Part shown: piece by piece, positions 45,021 through 56,417 of the stretch
Layout of the letters: every line of letters starts with the position of its first letter
Position numbering within the stretch: the stretch's first letter is position 1
DNA from: Hyaloraphidium curvatum
Taxonomy: Eukaryota; Monoblepharomycota; Hyaloraphidiomycetes; Hyaloraphidiales; Hyaloraphidiaceae
Length of the DNA stretch: 64,000 nucleotides
Assembly: GCA_025558095.1 (NCBI GenBank)
Contig: JAIVFI010000006.1
Location: 1-64,000 of the forward strand
Direction: 5' to 3'
Notes under the pieces: generated by a model
Told to the model about the DNA's origin: nothing
Databases searched by the model: none
The model's input: only the letters and a program-made list of their open reading frames with translations
Program-made: the position numbers and the translations under genes

Positions 45021-46762
45021 ATGCGGTGGCTCTCTGCCGCGCTCTTTTGTTCTTCCGCATGTCTTTTTGCGGTGGCCGACGCTGCCCAGCGCCGCCCACC
45101 GCGGCAGGCCCCGGCGCAAGTGCCGCCCGGCTATTCCCTGGACAATGCCACTGCGGGTCTGCTGGACCTGGTCGCAGGCCCGGGCTACGATGCATCGACA
45201 CGGCCGCTGTTTGGCCGCGCCGAGACGGTCGTGGAGGTGCAGCTGCGCGTGAACCAGCTTTACGCGCTCGAGCCCGACTCGTCGACGTTCACGATGGACG
45301 TGCGGCTCCGTCTGTATTGGAACGACCCGCGCCTCGTCGCTCCGCCGGACTGGCCGTCGTCCAACGGCTCGCACTATCGGCTGCTGGGCATGGTGGAGCT
45401 AGGTAACGGACACGACGAGCCGTACCGAATATGGACCCCCGACATCGCCTTCTTCAACCAGGTGGAGTCGACGCTGCTCGACAGCGTCGTCAAGCTGGAT
45501 CCGCTGACGGGCAACGTCTTTTGGAGCCGCCATTTCGTGTGCAAGCTCTCCAACTCCTTCTTCTTCGCGGCGTTTCCGTTTGACAAGCAGAACCTGACGA
45601 TGCGGATCACCTCCTTCAGCTACAACAAGGAGCAGATGACCCTTTCCTTCCGTTCGCCACCGGTTTACCCTGAAATCGACCCCGCGACCTACTCGCAGGG
45701 CACATGGGACTTTGACTCGTACTCGATCGGAAACTACCTGTACCTGCAGACCGATGACGGGGTGCTCTTCGAGATGCTGACGTTCAGCATGCTCGTCTCG
45801 CGCAAATCGGGGAGCTACTACATTAAGACGGTGCTACCGCTGTTGCTCCTCGTGGCATTGACTTGCGTTTCCTACTGGCTGTCGGCCGACGCGATCCCGG
45901 AGCGCTTGGGTCTGACAATCACCCTGGTCCTGACCATCGTGTCGTTCTACAACTCGACCAGCTTTATGCTGCCGCCCGTCAACTACGCGGTAACGCTGGA
46001 CTGGTGTAGGTGCCTTTCGTGGTTCGATCGATCCTTGCCTGACTTCCCATTGCCTTTGCAGACGTGTTCGTGGCGTTCCTCGTCTCCTTCTTTGCCCTCG
46101 TCGAGGTTGCCATGGTGCATCACCTCGTCCGGCGCCAGCGGAACCACATCGTTGCCTCGGAGCTGGATTTCTTTTGCCGCCGCTTTGTGCTTCCCTTCTG
46201 GGCCTTGTTCAACGTCGGGATCCTCGTCCAGCTGCCACCCGGCTCGTTCCCGTACGTCTGGCTCATCTGCGGGATCCTCATATTCCTGCTCCTCTTTGCC
46301 AACGCCTGGCTCTTTGCCTACTATATCTACAAGCGCTACGACCTCCGGATGAAGCTGGAGGCGACCGCGTACGGGAAGGAGAAGCTGGAGGACTATGGCG
46401 AGTACGTCGCGGGCAACGTGGACATCGGCCGCCCGGGCACGCTCCGGCGGCGGGCACACGACATTATCATCAGCTCGACAGAGGGCGTGTTCGACCTGCT
46501 GCACATCCCGCGGCCCGGGGGGAAGCAGCTCCGGCGGCTCGCCACGGATGCGGACGGAGTAGGGCCGGACGCGAAAGGGACAGAGCGGGAGAAGATTGAC
46601 CGGCTGAGCATCGATGAGGACCTGGAAAAGGCACGGAGGGCGAGGCGGGCATCGGCTTTGGGCGACGGTGGGGAGCGCGGGGACGGGAACGGGTCCGTTT
46701 CCTCGAGGGGGAAGAAGAGCGTGGCGGACGACTCGGACGTGGCGGACGGCGAGATAGTGTAG
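45021..46762 (+). CDS. Pentameric ligand-gated ion channel (Cys-less), first copy
   Basis: Exons 45021-46005 and 46062-46762; about 561 residues. A signal peptide (MRWLSAALFCSSACLFAVAD) leads to a beta-rich extracellular domain: RLRLYWNDPRL, YRIWTPDIAFFN and the FPFDKQN segment of the Cys/Pro-loop. TM1 is KTVLPLLLLVALTCVSYWL, then ADAIPERLGL and TM2 (TITLVLTIVSFYNST), TM3 after the intron, and TM4 (VWLICGILIFLLLFANAWLF). Neither Cys of the classic Cys-loop is at its place around FPFD, so it is like prokaryotic channels. Glu at the -1' position suggests cation selectivity (inference). The TM3-TM4 loop is short and the C-terminal tail after TM4 is long and charged, which is atypical. Confidence 0.9.
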
Positions 46763-46974
46763 GACTTGAGCCTGTTGCTCTCTGGATGCTATTGCTTCGG
46801 ACATCACTGGCCGTGAGCGATGTTCCCCGTCCGTCGATCAGCTCCACCCGTCTATGTCAAGCCACATGACGGAGAGCAGGATTAGCAGAGCACAACGGAT
46901 TGCGTTCTGAGCCCGATCCCAAGCCCCGCCAAATATCCCGCCATATCTCCTTCTCGATCGGCGCCCTGGGGGCC

Positions 46975-48693
46975 ATGCGTTGGCTCTCTGCCGCACTCCT
47001 ATGCTCCTCCGCATGCCTTCTTGCGGTCAGTGGTGCGGCCGCGTCGCGCCGCCCGCCTCGGCAGGCCCCGGCACCGGTGCCTCCCAGCTACTCCCCGGAC
47101 AATGCCACGGCGGCCGTGTTTGACCTCGTTGCCGGCCCGGACTACGATGCGTCGACGCGGCCGCTCTTTGGCCGGGCGCCGACCGCCGTGCAGGCCCAGC
47201 TGCGCGTGAACCAACTCTACGCGCTCGATCCCGACTCGTCGACCTTCACGATGGACGTGCGGCTCCGTCTCTATTGGAACGACCCGCGCCTCGTCATCCC
47301 GTCGGACTTTCCCTCGGCCAATGGCTCCCATTATCGCCTCCTCGGCATGGTGGAGCTCGGCAATGGCCAGGAGGAGCCGTACCGAATATGGACGCCCGAC
47401 ATATCTTTCTTCAACCACGTCGAGTCCACCCTTCTCGATAGCGTCGTGAAGCTGGATCCTCTTACGGGCAACGTCTTTTGGAGCCGCCACTTCGTGTCCA
47501 AGCTTTCCAACGCATTCTTTTTCGCGGCGTTCCCCTTTGACAAACAGAACCTCACAATGAGGATCACGCCCTTCAGCTACAACAAAGAGCAGATGACCCT
47601 TTCCTTCCGTTCGCCACCGGTTTACCCTGAAATCGACCCCGCGACCTACTCTCAGGGCACATGGGATTTTGACTCGTACTCGATCGGAAAGTACTTCTAC
47701 CCGCAGACGGACGACGGGGTGCTCTTCGAGATGCTGACGTTCAGCATGCTCGTCTCGCGCAAGTCGGGGAGCTATTACATCAAAACGTTCCTGCCTTTGA
47801 TGCTCCTCGTGGCGCTGACCTGCGTCTCGTACTGGCTGTCAGCGGACGCGATCCCGGAACGGCTGGGTCTGACCATCACCTTGGTCCTCACCATCGTGTC
47901 GTTCTACAACTCGACCAGCTTTATGCTGCCGCCCGTCAACTATGCCGTCACTCTCGACTGGTGTGGGTACCTTATCGCTTTTGCTCCGAGTCGGACCGAG
48001 TCGGACCTAACTTGCCAATCTGCAGATGTGTTCGTGGCCTTTCTCGTCTCCTTCTTCTCGCTCGTTGAAGTGGCAATGGTGCACCACCTCGTCCGGCGCC
48101 AGCGGAACCACATCGTCGCTTCGGAGCTGGACTTTTTCTGCCGTCGCTTTGTTCTACCCTTTTGGGCCTTGTTCAACGTCGGGATCCTCGTGCAGCTCCC
48201 TCCTGGCTCCTTCCCCTACGTCTGGCTCGTGTGCGGCATCGTTATGTTCCTGCTTCTCTTCGCCAACGCCTGGCTGGTCGCGTACTACGTCTATAAGCGC
48301 TACGACCTCCGTGTCAAGCTGGAGGCCACCGCGTACGGCAAGGAGAAGCTGGAGGATTACGGGGAGTTTGTCGCCGGTAACGTGGACATCGGCCGCCCGG
48401 GCACGCTCAAGCGGAGCGCGCATGACTTTGTGATCCGATCAACCGAGAGCGTTTTCGACCTTCTGCATATCCCGCGGCCGGGAGGGAAGCAGTTGCGGCG
48501 ACTCGCAACGGATGCGGACGGAGGAGGGACAGAACGAGAAAAGATGGACCGGCTGAGTATAGACGAGGACCTGGAAAAGGCGCGAAGGGCGAAGAGCTCG
48601 TCTGCCTTGCCGGACACCGGTGGGTCTGTGGGATCGAGGGTCAAGAAGAGCATGGCGGATGACGCGGACTTTATGGAGCGAGACGTGGTGTAG
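46975..48693 (+). CDS. Pentameric ligand-gated ion channel (Cys-less), second copy
   Basis: Tandem paralog of 45021-46762, about 210 bp downstream on the same strand. Exons 46975-47962 and 48026-48693, about 551 residues. The intron is at the same codon (after DW) and can be read through in frame. It has a signal peptide, an extracellular domain with RLRLYWNDPRL and FPFDKQN, four TM segments and a charged C-terminal tail. The stretch from about 47600 is nearly the same as in copy 1. In pentameric families, tandem paralogs often form heteromers; that is plausible here but not shown. Confidence 0.9.
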   Translation: MRWLSAALLCSSACLLAVSGAAASRRPPRQAPAPVPPSYSPDNATAAVFDLVAGPDYDASTRPLFGRAPTAVQAQLRVNQLYALDPDSSTFTMDVRLRLYWNDPRLVIPSDFPSANGSHYRLLGMVELGNGQEEPYRIWTPDISFFNHVESTLLDSVVKLDPLTGNVFWSRHFVSKLSNAFFFAAFPFDKQNLTMRITPFSYNKEQMTLSFRSPPVYPEIDPATYSQGTWDFDSYSIGKYFYPQTDDGVLFEMLTFSMLVSRKSGSYYIKTFLPLMLLVALTCVSYWLSADAIPERLGLTITLVLTIVSFYNSTSFMLPPVNYAVTLDWCGYLIAFAPSRTESDLTCQSADVFVAFLVSFFSLVEVAMVHHLVRRQRNHIVASELDFFCRRFVLPFWALFNVGILVQLPPGSFPYVWLVCGIVMFLLLFANAWLVAYYVYKRYDLRVKLEATAYGKEKLEDYGEFVAGNVDIGRPGTLKRSAHDFVIRSTESVFDLLHIPRPGGKQLRRLATDADGGGTEREKMDRLSIDEDLEKARRAKSSSALPDTGGSVGSRVKKSMADDADFMERDVV

Positions 48694-49127
48694 CTTTTGT
48701 TTGTTGGTAGTGATTTACTGCGTTGATCGGATGAAGAGTCATGCAGTGCGCCAACCGGTCTGCGCGGGCTGAAACAGTCCGCCCCAACAGCAGACGGTGC
48801 CACGCCGTTACGCCGGCGTCGACTAGGGAGAGATCCGCAAACTCCCAGGAGCAGGGGAACGTACCGGCGCGCCTCGGCAGCCCGACCTCGGCGGCGGCGA
48901 CCCCGTAGACCAAGACCCCAGACCCGGACCACGCGAGAAGGTACTAACCTGTTGAGCGTTGCCGTTGTTCATGGTTGGCGCGGAGAGTCACGATGACGTT
49001 TTCGGGATCCCGACCCTTGGCTCCTGGTCTCCTGACTCACTCCCAAACGGAACTGATTCAACGGCTCCCTCTCTCCTGGTTACTATTCACAGTCACAAAG
49101 CATTCCTTTCAACGGCATTCTTCCGCT
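48694..49127. other. Intergenic region upstream of RLK2
   Basis: About 430 bp between the second channel and the second receptor-like kinase. No supported gene. The reading frame of the kinase is open upstream of its chosen ATG, so the leader is ambiguous. Confidence 0.45.
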
Positions 49128-51538
49128 ATGCGCCCTGCGATGGGTGCTCCGCTGCCGGTACGGCGAATGCGCCGGGCGCACCCCGACGCGCTCCTGCTCC
49201 TCCTCCTTCTTGCGTCGGCCGTGGTCGCCCCGGCACCGGCGGTGGCCAGCGTGGTCAGCCAAATGACATACTACCCCCATGGTGCTTCTTGCACCGGCGT
49301 GCCGGTCGGCCAGGATCTCGTCGTGGCAGACTCTTGCCCTGCCGCCCGGTGCACCGCCGGGCTCGCCAACTCTCTGCCCAACTGGGACGCTTCGCGCTCG
49401 TGCTGGGCAGACGCCAGCGGGTTCAATCTTGGAAACACAAATGTGGGCCCTTGCGCAGCTTCTACAAGCTTATACTCCTGAGGTGTTCCCCTCAAAAGGC
49501 CACATTCTTGGCTTCCTCATTTTGGACCGGAACCACGAAATGCGACACGTCTGCCATGGTCTATGCCGGTACCGCCACGCTCGCCAACTCGTGCCTGCCT
49601 TCCGGCTCCAACAACGGCTCCATGATCGTCCGTTGCTACGCCAACTACGCCGTCTTTAACTACTTCTCTGATGCTCAATGCACCGTGACGTCTTCACAAA
49701 CGCCACAAGAGATGCCTCTGGCAACCTGTGGGACCTTCTTTGCAACTGCGCGTGAGTAGGCGCCGATGGGCGGTGCATCCAGCACCGAACCTCATCCGTC
49801 CTTACCGGTCTTGACTTCCTCCAGTCAATAGGACCTTGACGCAGTACAGGCTCTGTCTCCGGAACGAGCCCGGCGAGACGATGATCTTCCCCGCAGTGGC
49901 TTCGCCCTCGCCCCCGCCCCCGCCGCCTCCGCCCGAGGGGCCTCCTGTCGGTGCCATCGTCGGGGGCGTCGTGGGCGGACTAGCGGCAATCGGCTTGCTT
50001 GCCGGCTTCCTCATCTGGCGCCGGAAGCATAGCCGGACAGTGGAGGCGAAAGACCCTTCCTACCATTCATCTTCGCCCCAAGTCTCCTCATTGAAGGCCA
50101 CCCCCTTGGACTCTCACAAAAACACCTTCGTGCCCGTTGCCGTGCAGGAAGCTTATCTTCCAACCCCTACTCCGGCCGTGATCGAGATCGCGGGGCCCGG
50201 GAAGCCATCCGTCCCTTGGAATGAAGCTGCCATGGAACTCGCTGGGGCTCCCGTCAGGCAAAAAGCGCAGGTGCCCTACCTGGAGGTTGCAATGCACGCA
50301 GTGACCCCTGCAGCAGCATCTGCGACCTCATTGGAGACGACCCTGGCAGCGGATCACAGCGACGGGGCTGCACATCACGACGTCAGGCCGCCTGTGCCCC
50401 TGCCGGCTCCACCATCTGAAGATATCACGGACGCATCGGCCGCATCGGCCTCACCAAACGTTCTAGCCGGCTCAGCTGCTTCGGCGGCATCGGCACCCGC
50501 CGTCGTTGTTGCTTCCGCCTCTGCCGAAAAAGCCCCACATGCCCACCCCATCCGCTCCTCTACCGATCCCGCTTCTTCTGGCTCTCCCCCTCAACCTCCG
50601 CACGTCTCCAAGCTCCTCGTGGCCGCATCGGAGATCACTATTCTCCGCGACAAGAAGATCGGCGAGGGCAGCTTCGGCGTGGTCCACCAGGGCCTGCTGC
50701 ATGGCAACATCCCCGTGGCCGTCAAGTCCCTCAAGGGAGACGCGGACAGCAAAGTGCTAAAGGCTTTCTTCCGGGAGGTCGGGACGTGGGAAGGGTTGGT
50801 GCAAAGAAACGGTACGGGATTACGGTGCGGAGAAGCCCGAGTTCCTGCTCACGAACTGTCGGACCGCCAGTCCTGCCCCTCATGGCCTACTGCGCCGACC
50901 CGCCCATGATGGTCACGGACTACTGTCCGGACGGCAACCTGCGCAAGTTCCTTGACTCCCGCTCCTGGCCGCAGGACCTCGGCCTGCGCCTCCTCCTCGA
51001 CGTCGCGAGGGGGATGGTCTACCTCCACGGCCTCGGCATCCTCCACGGCGATCTCAAGTCGCTCAACGTGCTGGTCGACTCGGGAAAGGCTCTAATCGCG
51101 GACTTTGGCCTCTCCAAGGTCCGCTCCGAGGTCGGCCGATCCACCGCCGGCACCGTCGGCGGCCCGGTCTCGGGGACGCCCGGGTTCCTCGCGCCAGAGC
51201 TGGTGGGCGGCTCGGCGCTGCATAAGCCCGCGGACGTGTACGCTTTCGGGATGGTGTGCTACGAGGTCGCCAGCAAGGGACGCTTTCCGTTCGAGGAGCT
51301 GATGAACCCGGCTTTGGTGGGCGCCTCCATCGTGGTTGCCAGTGCGCACCTGATCGATTCCGTTCCGTGCGCGCAGGTCCTCTACAACGTCGCCGTGAAG
51401 GGTGTCCGTCCCGAGAGGCCCGACGGGGTACCGGATGCACTTTGGCACCTCATGGAGCGGTGCTGGGACCAGGACCCGAAGAAGAGGCCAGCCTTCGGCG
51501 AGGTCGCGGACGAATTAGCCAAGATCGTGGGTTCCTAA
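49128..51538 (+). CDS. Single-pass receptor-like TKL protein kinase (RLK2)
   Basis: Exons 49128-49442, 49499-49751, 49825-50811, 50871-51331, 51377-51538; about 725 residues. It has a signal peptide (ALLLLLLLASAVVAPAPA), a Cys-containing ectodomain starting SVVSQMTYYPHGASC, a poly-Pro stretch, a TM segment (AIVGGVVGGLAAIGLLAGFL) with WRRK after it, a long Ser/Ala-rich juxtamembrane region and a kinase. Motifs: GEGSFGVV, VAVK, HGDLKSLN, DFG, APE. Exon junctions match RLK1 at 1076-3376 exactly, including the 45-nt last intron. Later in-frame ATG codons (49140, 49170) are alternative starts. Confidence 0.85.
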
Positions 51539-51570
51539 GGCAAAGCTGGAAAAGATTACAAGAGCTCTAG

Positions 51571-52998
51571 CTAGCTCCGCCGTAAGCGAAAGCAGGGAGA
51601 ACACGAATCGCCGTCCTCGCTCTCTGTTTCGTCTGCATCGAGGGCAGCCGAAAGCTCTGCCAGACTCGTCAGGTCGTCGTTCCGCGGCCCATGCCCAAAG
51701 ACGAACACGCGCGTGCGTTCAAGTGCTCCGATCTCCCTCCAGACATTGAGGTCGCGAATCAATGCACGCCAGTCTGAAGTGGTCCAATCCCGGCCGCCCA
51801 TGCAGAGAAGAAGGTCGATCCTCGGGGTGATCATCGGATACTGATTGAGCAGCCTGATCCGCAATCTCTTGAGGTCAGCACCCCTGCGACCGAAAGCATT
51901 CAGGCTCGAGATCGATAGCTTCCGAAGGAAGGGCGGCAATTGGATCATTCCGATCTCGTCAGGTGTCACGTAGTCGTCGTGAATGCCCAGCTCCTCGACC
52001 CAAGAGAAGGCGGTAAGCAGGTCCTCAACCATGCCCAGAACGAGCTCGTGCGCAGGACGCCCGTAGAGCTCAAGATGTCCTGGCCTGAAGCTTTCCAAAC
52101 CGGCGACGTTCCGAAGTTCGGCAAGTGAGGAGATCTTCCATGATGCCGTAGCGGCCTGGAGCCTCCTCGGAAGCTGAGCCGCCGGAATGTTGCTCATGAA
52201 AGGCCAAAACAACCACCAAATCTTCTGGAGGAGAGGTGCAGCATTGTCTATGGCTTCCACGGGCTGCAAGTGAATCTCCGGCGTTGAGTAATGCAGGCGC
52301 TCGAGAGCCGGGAGAGTTGGGAAACGCCTGAACGGTACAGATACCGGGGCCAACAGCACATAAAGCCACAGGTCTTTGAGCGATCTCGTGTCCGAGGTCG
52401 CGAAGGCTTCCGCGCTTATGGGCGAACATACCAAGAACTTGAGCTTGGTCGGAGACAGCTGACGAAGCACGCGGGACGCGACTTGGTCCCGCAGAAGATC
52501 GGCATCGCTCTCCATGATCATATGCGCGACCCCGTCAAAGTCCTTGATCAGGACCAGGGCCCCATTCCTCTCCATCGCGTCGACGGTCTCGACCATGCGC
52601 TCAGGCTTCAGCCAGAAAAGACGGAAGCGCGACATGAAGTGCGGCAATAAGAGCGCCTGCATCCGCTTCGAGCACAGCATCATCTCCCGTAAGCCTCTTG
52701 AGCCCGGCTCCAGGTGCGAGCCCACGGCGAGCAGCAGTTCCGGCGGACGCCTCGGGCGGCCGGCGGGGACGCCTTCGCGAGAGCGCGAGCCCGCGGGGCG
52801 CACTCCTGCGAGGGCGACTAGGAGCCAGCTACTCGACTCGCTCGGTTGAGAAGGCGGCCGAGGAGAGCTGCGACCCAGCGGTCGCAGGAGAATCGGACGC
52901 GCGTCGGCGCAGGCGGCCGAGTTCTGCGGGTCCCGCGCAATCTCCTTCGGCAACGCGGCGGCGGGCGGGCACGCAGTTTCCCACTGGTTAAGATCCAA
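51571..52998 (-). CDS. F-box-like protein
   Basis: An open frame of about 475 codons. An F-box-like segment near the N-terminus reads RRPPELLLAVGSHLEPGSRG and continues to LCSKRMQALLLPHF. A Leu-rich region follows, typical of fungal F-box proteins without clear LRRs, and the C-terminus is acidic then Cys/Arg-rich. Such proteins usually link targets to SCF ubiquitin ligases via Skp1. The open frame begins without an ATG; a 5' exon starting near 53129 (MKRSLETWECR) is possible. Stop codons of this gene and RLK2 are only about 30 bp apart. Confidence 0.65.
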   Translation of the reverse strand: MDLNQWETACPPAAALPKEIARDPQNSAACADARPILLRPLGRSSPRPPSQPSESSSWLLVALAGVRPAGSRSREGVPAGRPRRPPELLLAVGSHLEPGSRGLREMMLCSKRMQALLLPHFMSRFRLFWLKPERMVETVDAMERNGALVLIKDFDGVAHMIMESDADLLRDQVASRVLRQLSPTKLKFLVCSPISAEAFATSDTRSLKDLWLYVLLAPVSVPFRRFPTLPALERLHYSTPEIHLQPVEAIDNAAPLLQKIWWLFWPFMSNIPAAQLPRRLQAATASWKISSLAELRNVAGLESFRPGHLELYGRPAHELVLGMVEDLLTAFSWVEELGIHDDYVTPDEIGMIQLPPFLRKLSISSLNAFGRRGADLKRLRIRLLNQYPMITPRIDLLLCMGGRDWTTSDWRALIRDLNVWREIGALERTRVFVFGHGPRNDDLTSLAELSAALDADETESEDGDSCSPCFRLRRS

Positions 52999-53145
52999 CG
53001 AGAACCAGGTTGTCGGCGAAGCAGATTGTTGGGATGGCCAGACGTGGTCGACTCATCAGACGATTCACAGTCACTGTAAGAGCCAGAGCTTCCTACTCTA
53101 CATTCCCAAGTCTCTAAGCTACGTTTCATCTCCAAAGTGTTTTCC

Positions 53146-54824
53146 TCATCCCACCGTCCTGATCGCCCCCGGCTCGAACGCCTCCCAGCTGTTCCTCAGC
53201 ACGACCTCGAACTCCCCCAGCATCTCCGCCGCCACCCCCGCCGCCGCATCTTTCCCCAGCACCGTCAGCTTGCGAGCCTTGCCGATCCACGCGGGCTCCT
53301 CCGTGACCCCGGCGGCGCGGCGCGCGTGCAGATCGGCGATCGCGGATTCGGGGGCGTGGAGGACGGCGTGCAAGGCCGAGTGCCGGAGCATGAGACGTTG
53401 CCTAGACGGTGGAATTAGACCGACGCACGGCGGGGAAGGAGACGCAAGTGTACCATTGCACTTCGATGTAGAAGATCTGCGGCTATCGATGAGTTCGTGA
53501 CGTGCGATCGGAGAGGAAGGCTCACCCCATCGTCCCAGCTCGCGCCGAGTACCTTGTCGATCTGCAAGAGCATGATCAGACCGAAACAGTAACCGAAGAC
53601 GAGCAGCGATCGCACCTTGGCCCCAGGCGGCTCCGTCCGGGTCGGGTACTTTGGCTCGTAGACTTCCCACGAGTTGCACCTGTGGGCGAGAACGATTGGA
53701 TTGCGGCTTGGTTAGCAACGAATCAGCACGCGCACCGCATTTGCGCCCACCAGAGCACCAGGTACTCGTCCTCCTTTGCCTCCAGCAGCCTCGCCACCTT
53801 CCACACCTCCACCGCCTCCATCTGCGCCCCCAACCCCGCGGCCTCCTCTTCCTCCGGATCCCAGAGCGCGAACCCCCTCTCCTTCCTCCTCGGCCTCCTT
53901 GCCGTGAACGCGTCGACTTGCGCCTGCGCGGCGGGGTCCCGCGCGAGGATGGAGGGGAGGGCGTGCCACGTAGGGTGCCACATGATCTCGAGCTGGAGCT
54001 GCTGCGGGGACGTGAGCGGAGGAGAGGGTGGGAGGGTCGCCCGGGCGGGACGTACGCCGGATCTCCAGCGGCTCCCGATGACGTCCTTCATCTGCGGTAA
54101 GCCGAGTCAGGGACGGCGAAGCGTGGCTGGAGGGTGTCGAACTCACGAGGCGGTCGCCGATGGGGATCGGGAGCGGCTCCTTCTTGGGCTCTTCGATCTT
54201 GACTGCGGTCTCGGCGGGCTTTTTGGACGTGCGGCGCCTCTTCTTGGCCGACCCCTCGTCCTGCTGCACAGCCTCGGTGGCTCCGGTGTCGAGCTTCAAC
54301 ACGACAGGCCGGGCCTTTTTCGTGTCGTCAGCTGGCACGTCGGGCAGCGGATCGTCGTCGGCGATGGTGCCCGCGATGGTGTCGACCGACGGCGCCCGAG
54401 CGCTGGCTTCCGGCTGCGCACTTCCCGCCGCGGGGCCCAAGGCTGGCGGCGGCTGCACCGGCGGAAAGGGCGCCACAGTGATCACGGGCACGACGGGCGT
54501 GGGGGGCGGGGAGAGCTGCTGCGTGGCCTTCGGTGCCACGTAAGCGGGGCCCGCAAGTTCCGCGGGTTGCCCCGGCCCCGTCCCTGCCCCGAGTGCCGCT
54601 ACGACCTCCTTGGCAAGCCGCTCGACATGCACTCCACGCAGATAGGCGTCGCTTTTGAGCTCTCCGAGGCGGCACGCGTGCTCAGCGAGCTCCTTCAAGC
54701 GCGACGCGGGGAGCTCCAGAAGCGCAGGCCGGAGCGCCCGGGCGTTGGCCGCCGCACCGCTCAGCGCGAAGGCGATCTGCTTGGCCAACGCGGCGGGGTC
54801 GGTAGAGTCGCCGATAGCCTTCAT
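53146..54824 (-). CDS. Chromodomain-containing protein
   Basis: Exons 54824-54147, 54091-53736, 53679-53616, 53561-53526 and a last exon of about 53430-53146. The N-terminal 75 residues form a helical region. A Pro/Ala linker and a basic patch (KKRRRTSKKP) follow. The chromodomain crosses a splice: VWKVARLLEAKEDEYLVLWW, then CNSWEVYEPKYP. Chromodomains bind methylated histone tails. The last exon includes FEVVLRNSWEAFEPG; its acceptor could not be fixed. It should act in the nucleus on chromatin. It is divergent from the protease gene at 55146. Confidence 0.65.
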
Positions 54825-55145
54825 CGCGCGGTGTGGGTGGGGAACGGAGGACGCCTCAGTGGACTCTACGCGCCGCACCCATCAAGACGAGACTTTGGAA
54901 ATTCGCATCCTCAACAACCAATCAAGAAGGATACAAGTAGCTTGCGTATTCCCTAGTCTAGATACAATACTCATGATGGAGCAAGCTGTTACGGTCGTCT
55001 TGAAGTCGGCTCTCGAGATGAGTCGGGTGGACTCGAGTGCCTACTGCGCCACGACTCTGCCGCACTCCACAACGACCCCCGACTTTAGCGGCAGTGAGGA
55101 CCCGCAACCCCCGGATCTCCCGCGGCCACAACGCTATTGACCGCG
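54825..55145. other. Divergent promoter region
   Basis: About 320 bp between the chromodomain gene and the protease gene. It is AT-richer than the surroundings around 54890-54990. No gene is seen. Confidence 0.45.
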
Positions 55146-56417
55146 ATGACCGGCCCCGGGGTCCCAACGGCGTGGAATCGTCCGGGTTCCCCACCAAGAC
55201 CCCGTGACAGCCTGCGCCGCAGCGGCACCCTGAGCCGCTCCGCACCGACATTCGGCGGCCCTTTGGCCGCAACCTGGCGCCCCATACGAGCAACGGCGTC
55301 TTTATTGGCCATCGCTTGGTGTCTAGCGGCCCCGATTCCGGCGGCCGACGCCCAGCTCGCGCCCAACATAATCAACGGCACCCCGGCCCCGGGACGGACA
55401 TACCCCTTCATGGCCGCCCTGCAGTACCACATGCCCGCCGACGGACTCGACCGCCAGATCTTCTGCGGCGGCACCATGATCGCGCCCAACCTGGTGCTGA
55501 CCGCGGCGCACTGCACGACCGGCCAGGTCGCCGCCAACATCCGCGTGTCGTCGCGGCGGCGGGACATCACCCTGGCCTCGAACGACCCGCGGGAGATCGC
55601 CGAGACGGGCGGCGGGATCGACTTTGAAGTGCTTTCCTTCCATGTGCACCCCGGTTTCGATCCGAACGCCGTCAACCAGCGGTACCGCAACGATGCCGCC
55701 GTCTGGGTGGTCAAACCCCTCCTCCCCCTCTCCTACGACCCCACTTTTCGCGCCTCGGACGTGCCCACCGTCTCCCTTTCCGCTGTGCGCAACCGCAACC
55801 CGCCCGCCGGCACCCTGGTCCGCGCGCTGGGCTGGGGCGTCACGGACAACGATGCCCACGAACCCTCGGCGCTCTTGCGCTACAACCAGATGAACACCAC
55901 CACCCTCTCGTACTGCGCCACCCAGCTGGCCGCCGTGCTCAACTACACCGTCGTCTGCGCGCTCGGCGTCGGGACCGACACGTGCTACGGCGACTCGGGC
56001 GGCCCCCTGGTGGTGCCCAGCGCCCCCGAGGACTGCTCCCTGGGGCGGACCAACTGCGGGGCGTCGCAATGGACGCAGGTGGGCATCACCAGCTGGGGCC
56101 CCAACATCTGCGCGGCGGCGCGGCAGCCGGGGGTGTACACCTCGGTGGCGTGGTTCGCGGACTGGATCGAGGGGATCGCGGCCGCGAATCCCGTGGAAAG
56201 GGGGCTCGCGACTACGCGGAGGAGGACGACGAGCGCGAGGCGGTCGACGAGCAAAAGGAGATCGACGTCGAGGAGAAAGACGACGTCGAGGAGAAAGACG
56301 ACGTCGAGGAGGCGGAGATCGACGACCCGGAAGCGGATCACGACGCGGAGGAGGCGCACCACCTCGCGTAGGCGGGCGACGTCGGCCGTCCGGAAGAGCA
56401 CGACTCGACGGACTTGA
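55146..56417 (+). CDS. Trypsin-like serine protease (S1) with Arg/Thr/Ser-rich tail
   Basis: Intronless, about 423 residues. A hydrophobic segment (ATASLLAIAWCLAAPI) serves as signal or anchor. The mature protease starts near IINGTPAPGRTYPF. The triad is visible: TAAHC, NDAAVW and GDSGGP. Asp six residues before the active Ser (TDTCYGDSGGP) predicts trypsin-like cleavage after Lys/Arg. After WIEGIAA the last 75 residues are almost only Arg, Thr, Ser and Lys (RRKTTS units), encoded by an 18-bp tandem repeat. The tail could bind cell-wall polyanions or nucleic acid. In the next frame the same DNA encodes a Glu/Asp-rich run, so an undetected frameshift cannot be excluded. Confidence 0.88.
   Translation: MTGPGVPTAWNRPGSPPRPRDSLRRSGTLSRSAPTFGGPLAATWRPIRATASLLAIAWCLAAPIPAADAQLAPNIINGTPAPGRTYPFMAALQYHMPADGLDRQIFCGGTMIAPNLVLTAAHCTTGQVAANIRVSSRRRDITLASNDPREIAETGGGIDFEVLSFHVHPGFDPNAVNQRYRNDAAVWVVKPLLPLSYDPTFRASDVPTVSLSAVRNRNPPAGTLVRALGWGVTDNDAHEPSALLRYNQMNTTTLSYCATQLAAVLNYTVVCALGVGTDTCYGDSGGPLVVPSAPEDCSLGRTNCGASQWTQVGITSWGPNICAAARQPGVYTSVAWFADWIEGIAAANPVERGLATTRRRTTSARRSTSKRRSTSRRKTTSRRKTTSRRRRSTTRKRITTRRRRTTSRRRATSAVRKSTTRRT

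Noticed and set aside
47963..48025. In-frame read-through making the second channel gene a single exon
   Set aside because: The 63-nt stretch starts GTGGGT and ends CTGCAG at the same codon as the intron in the first channel gene. Removing it restores an exact TM3 match.
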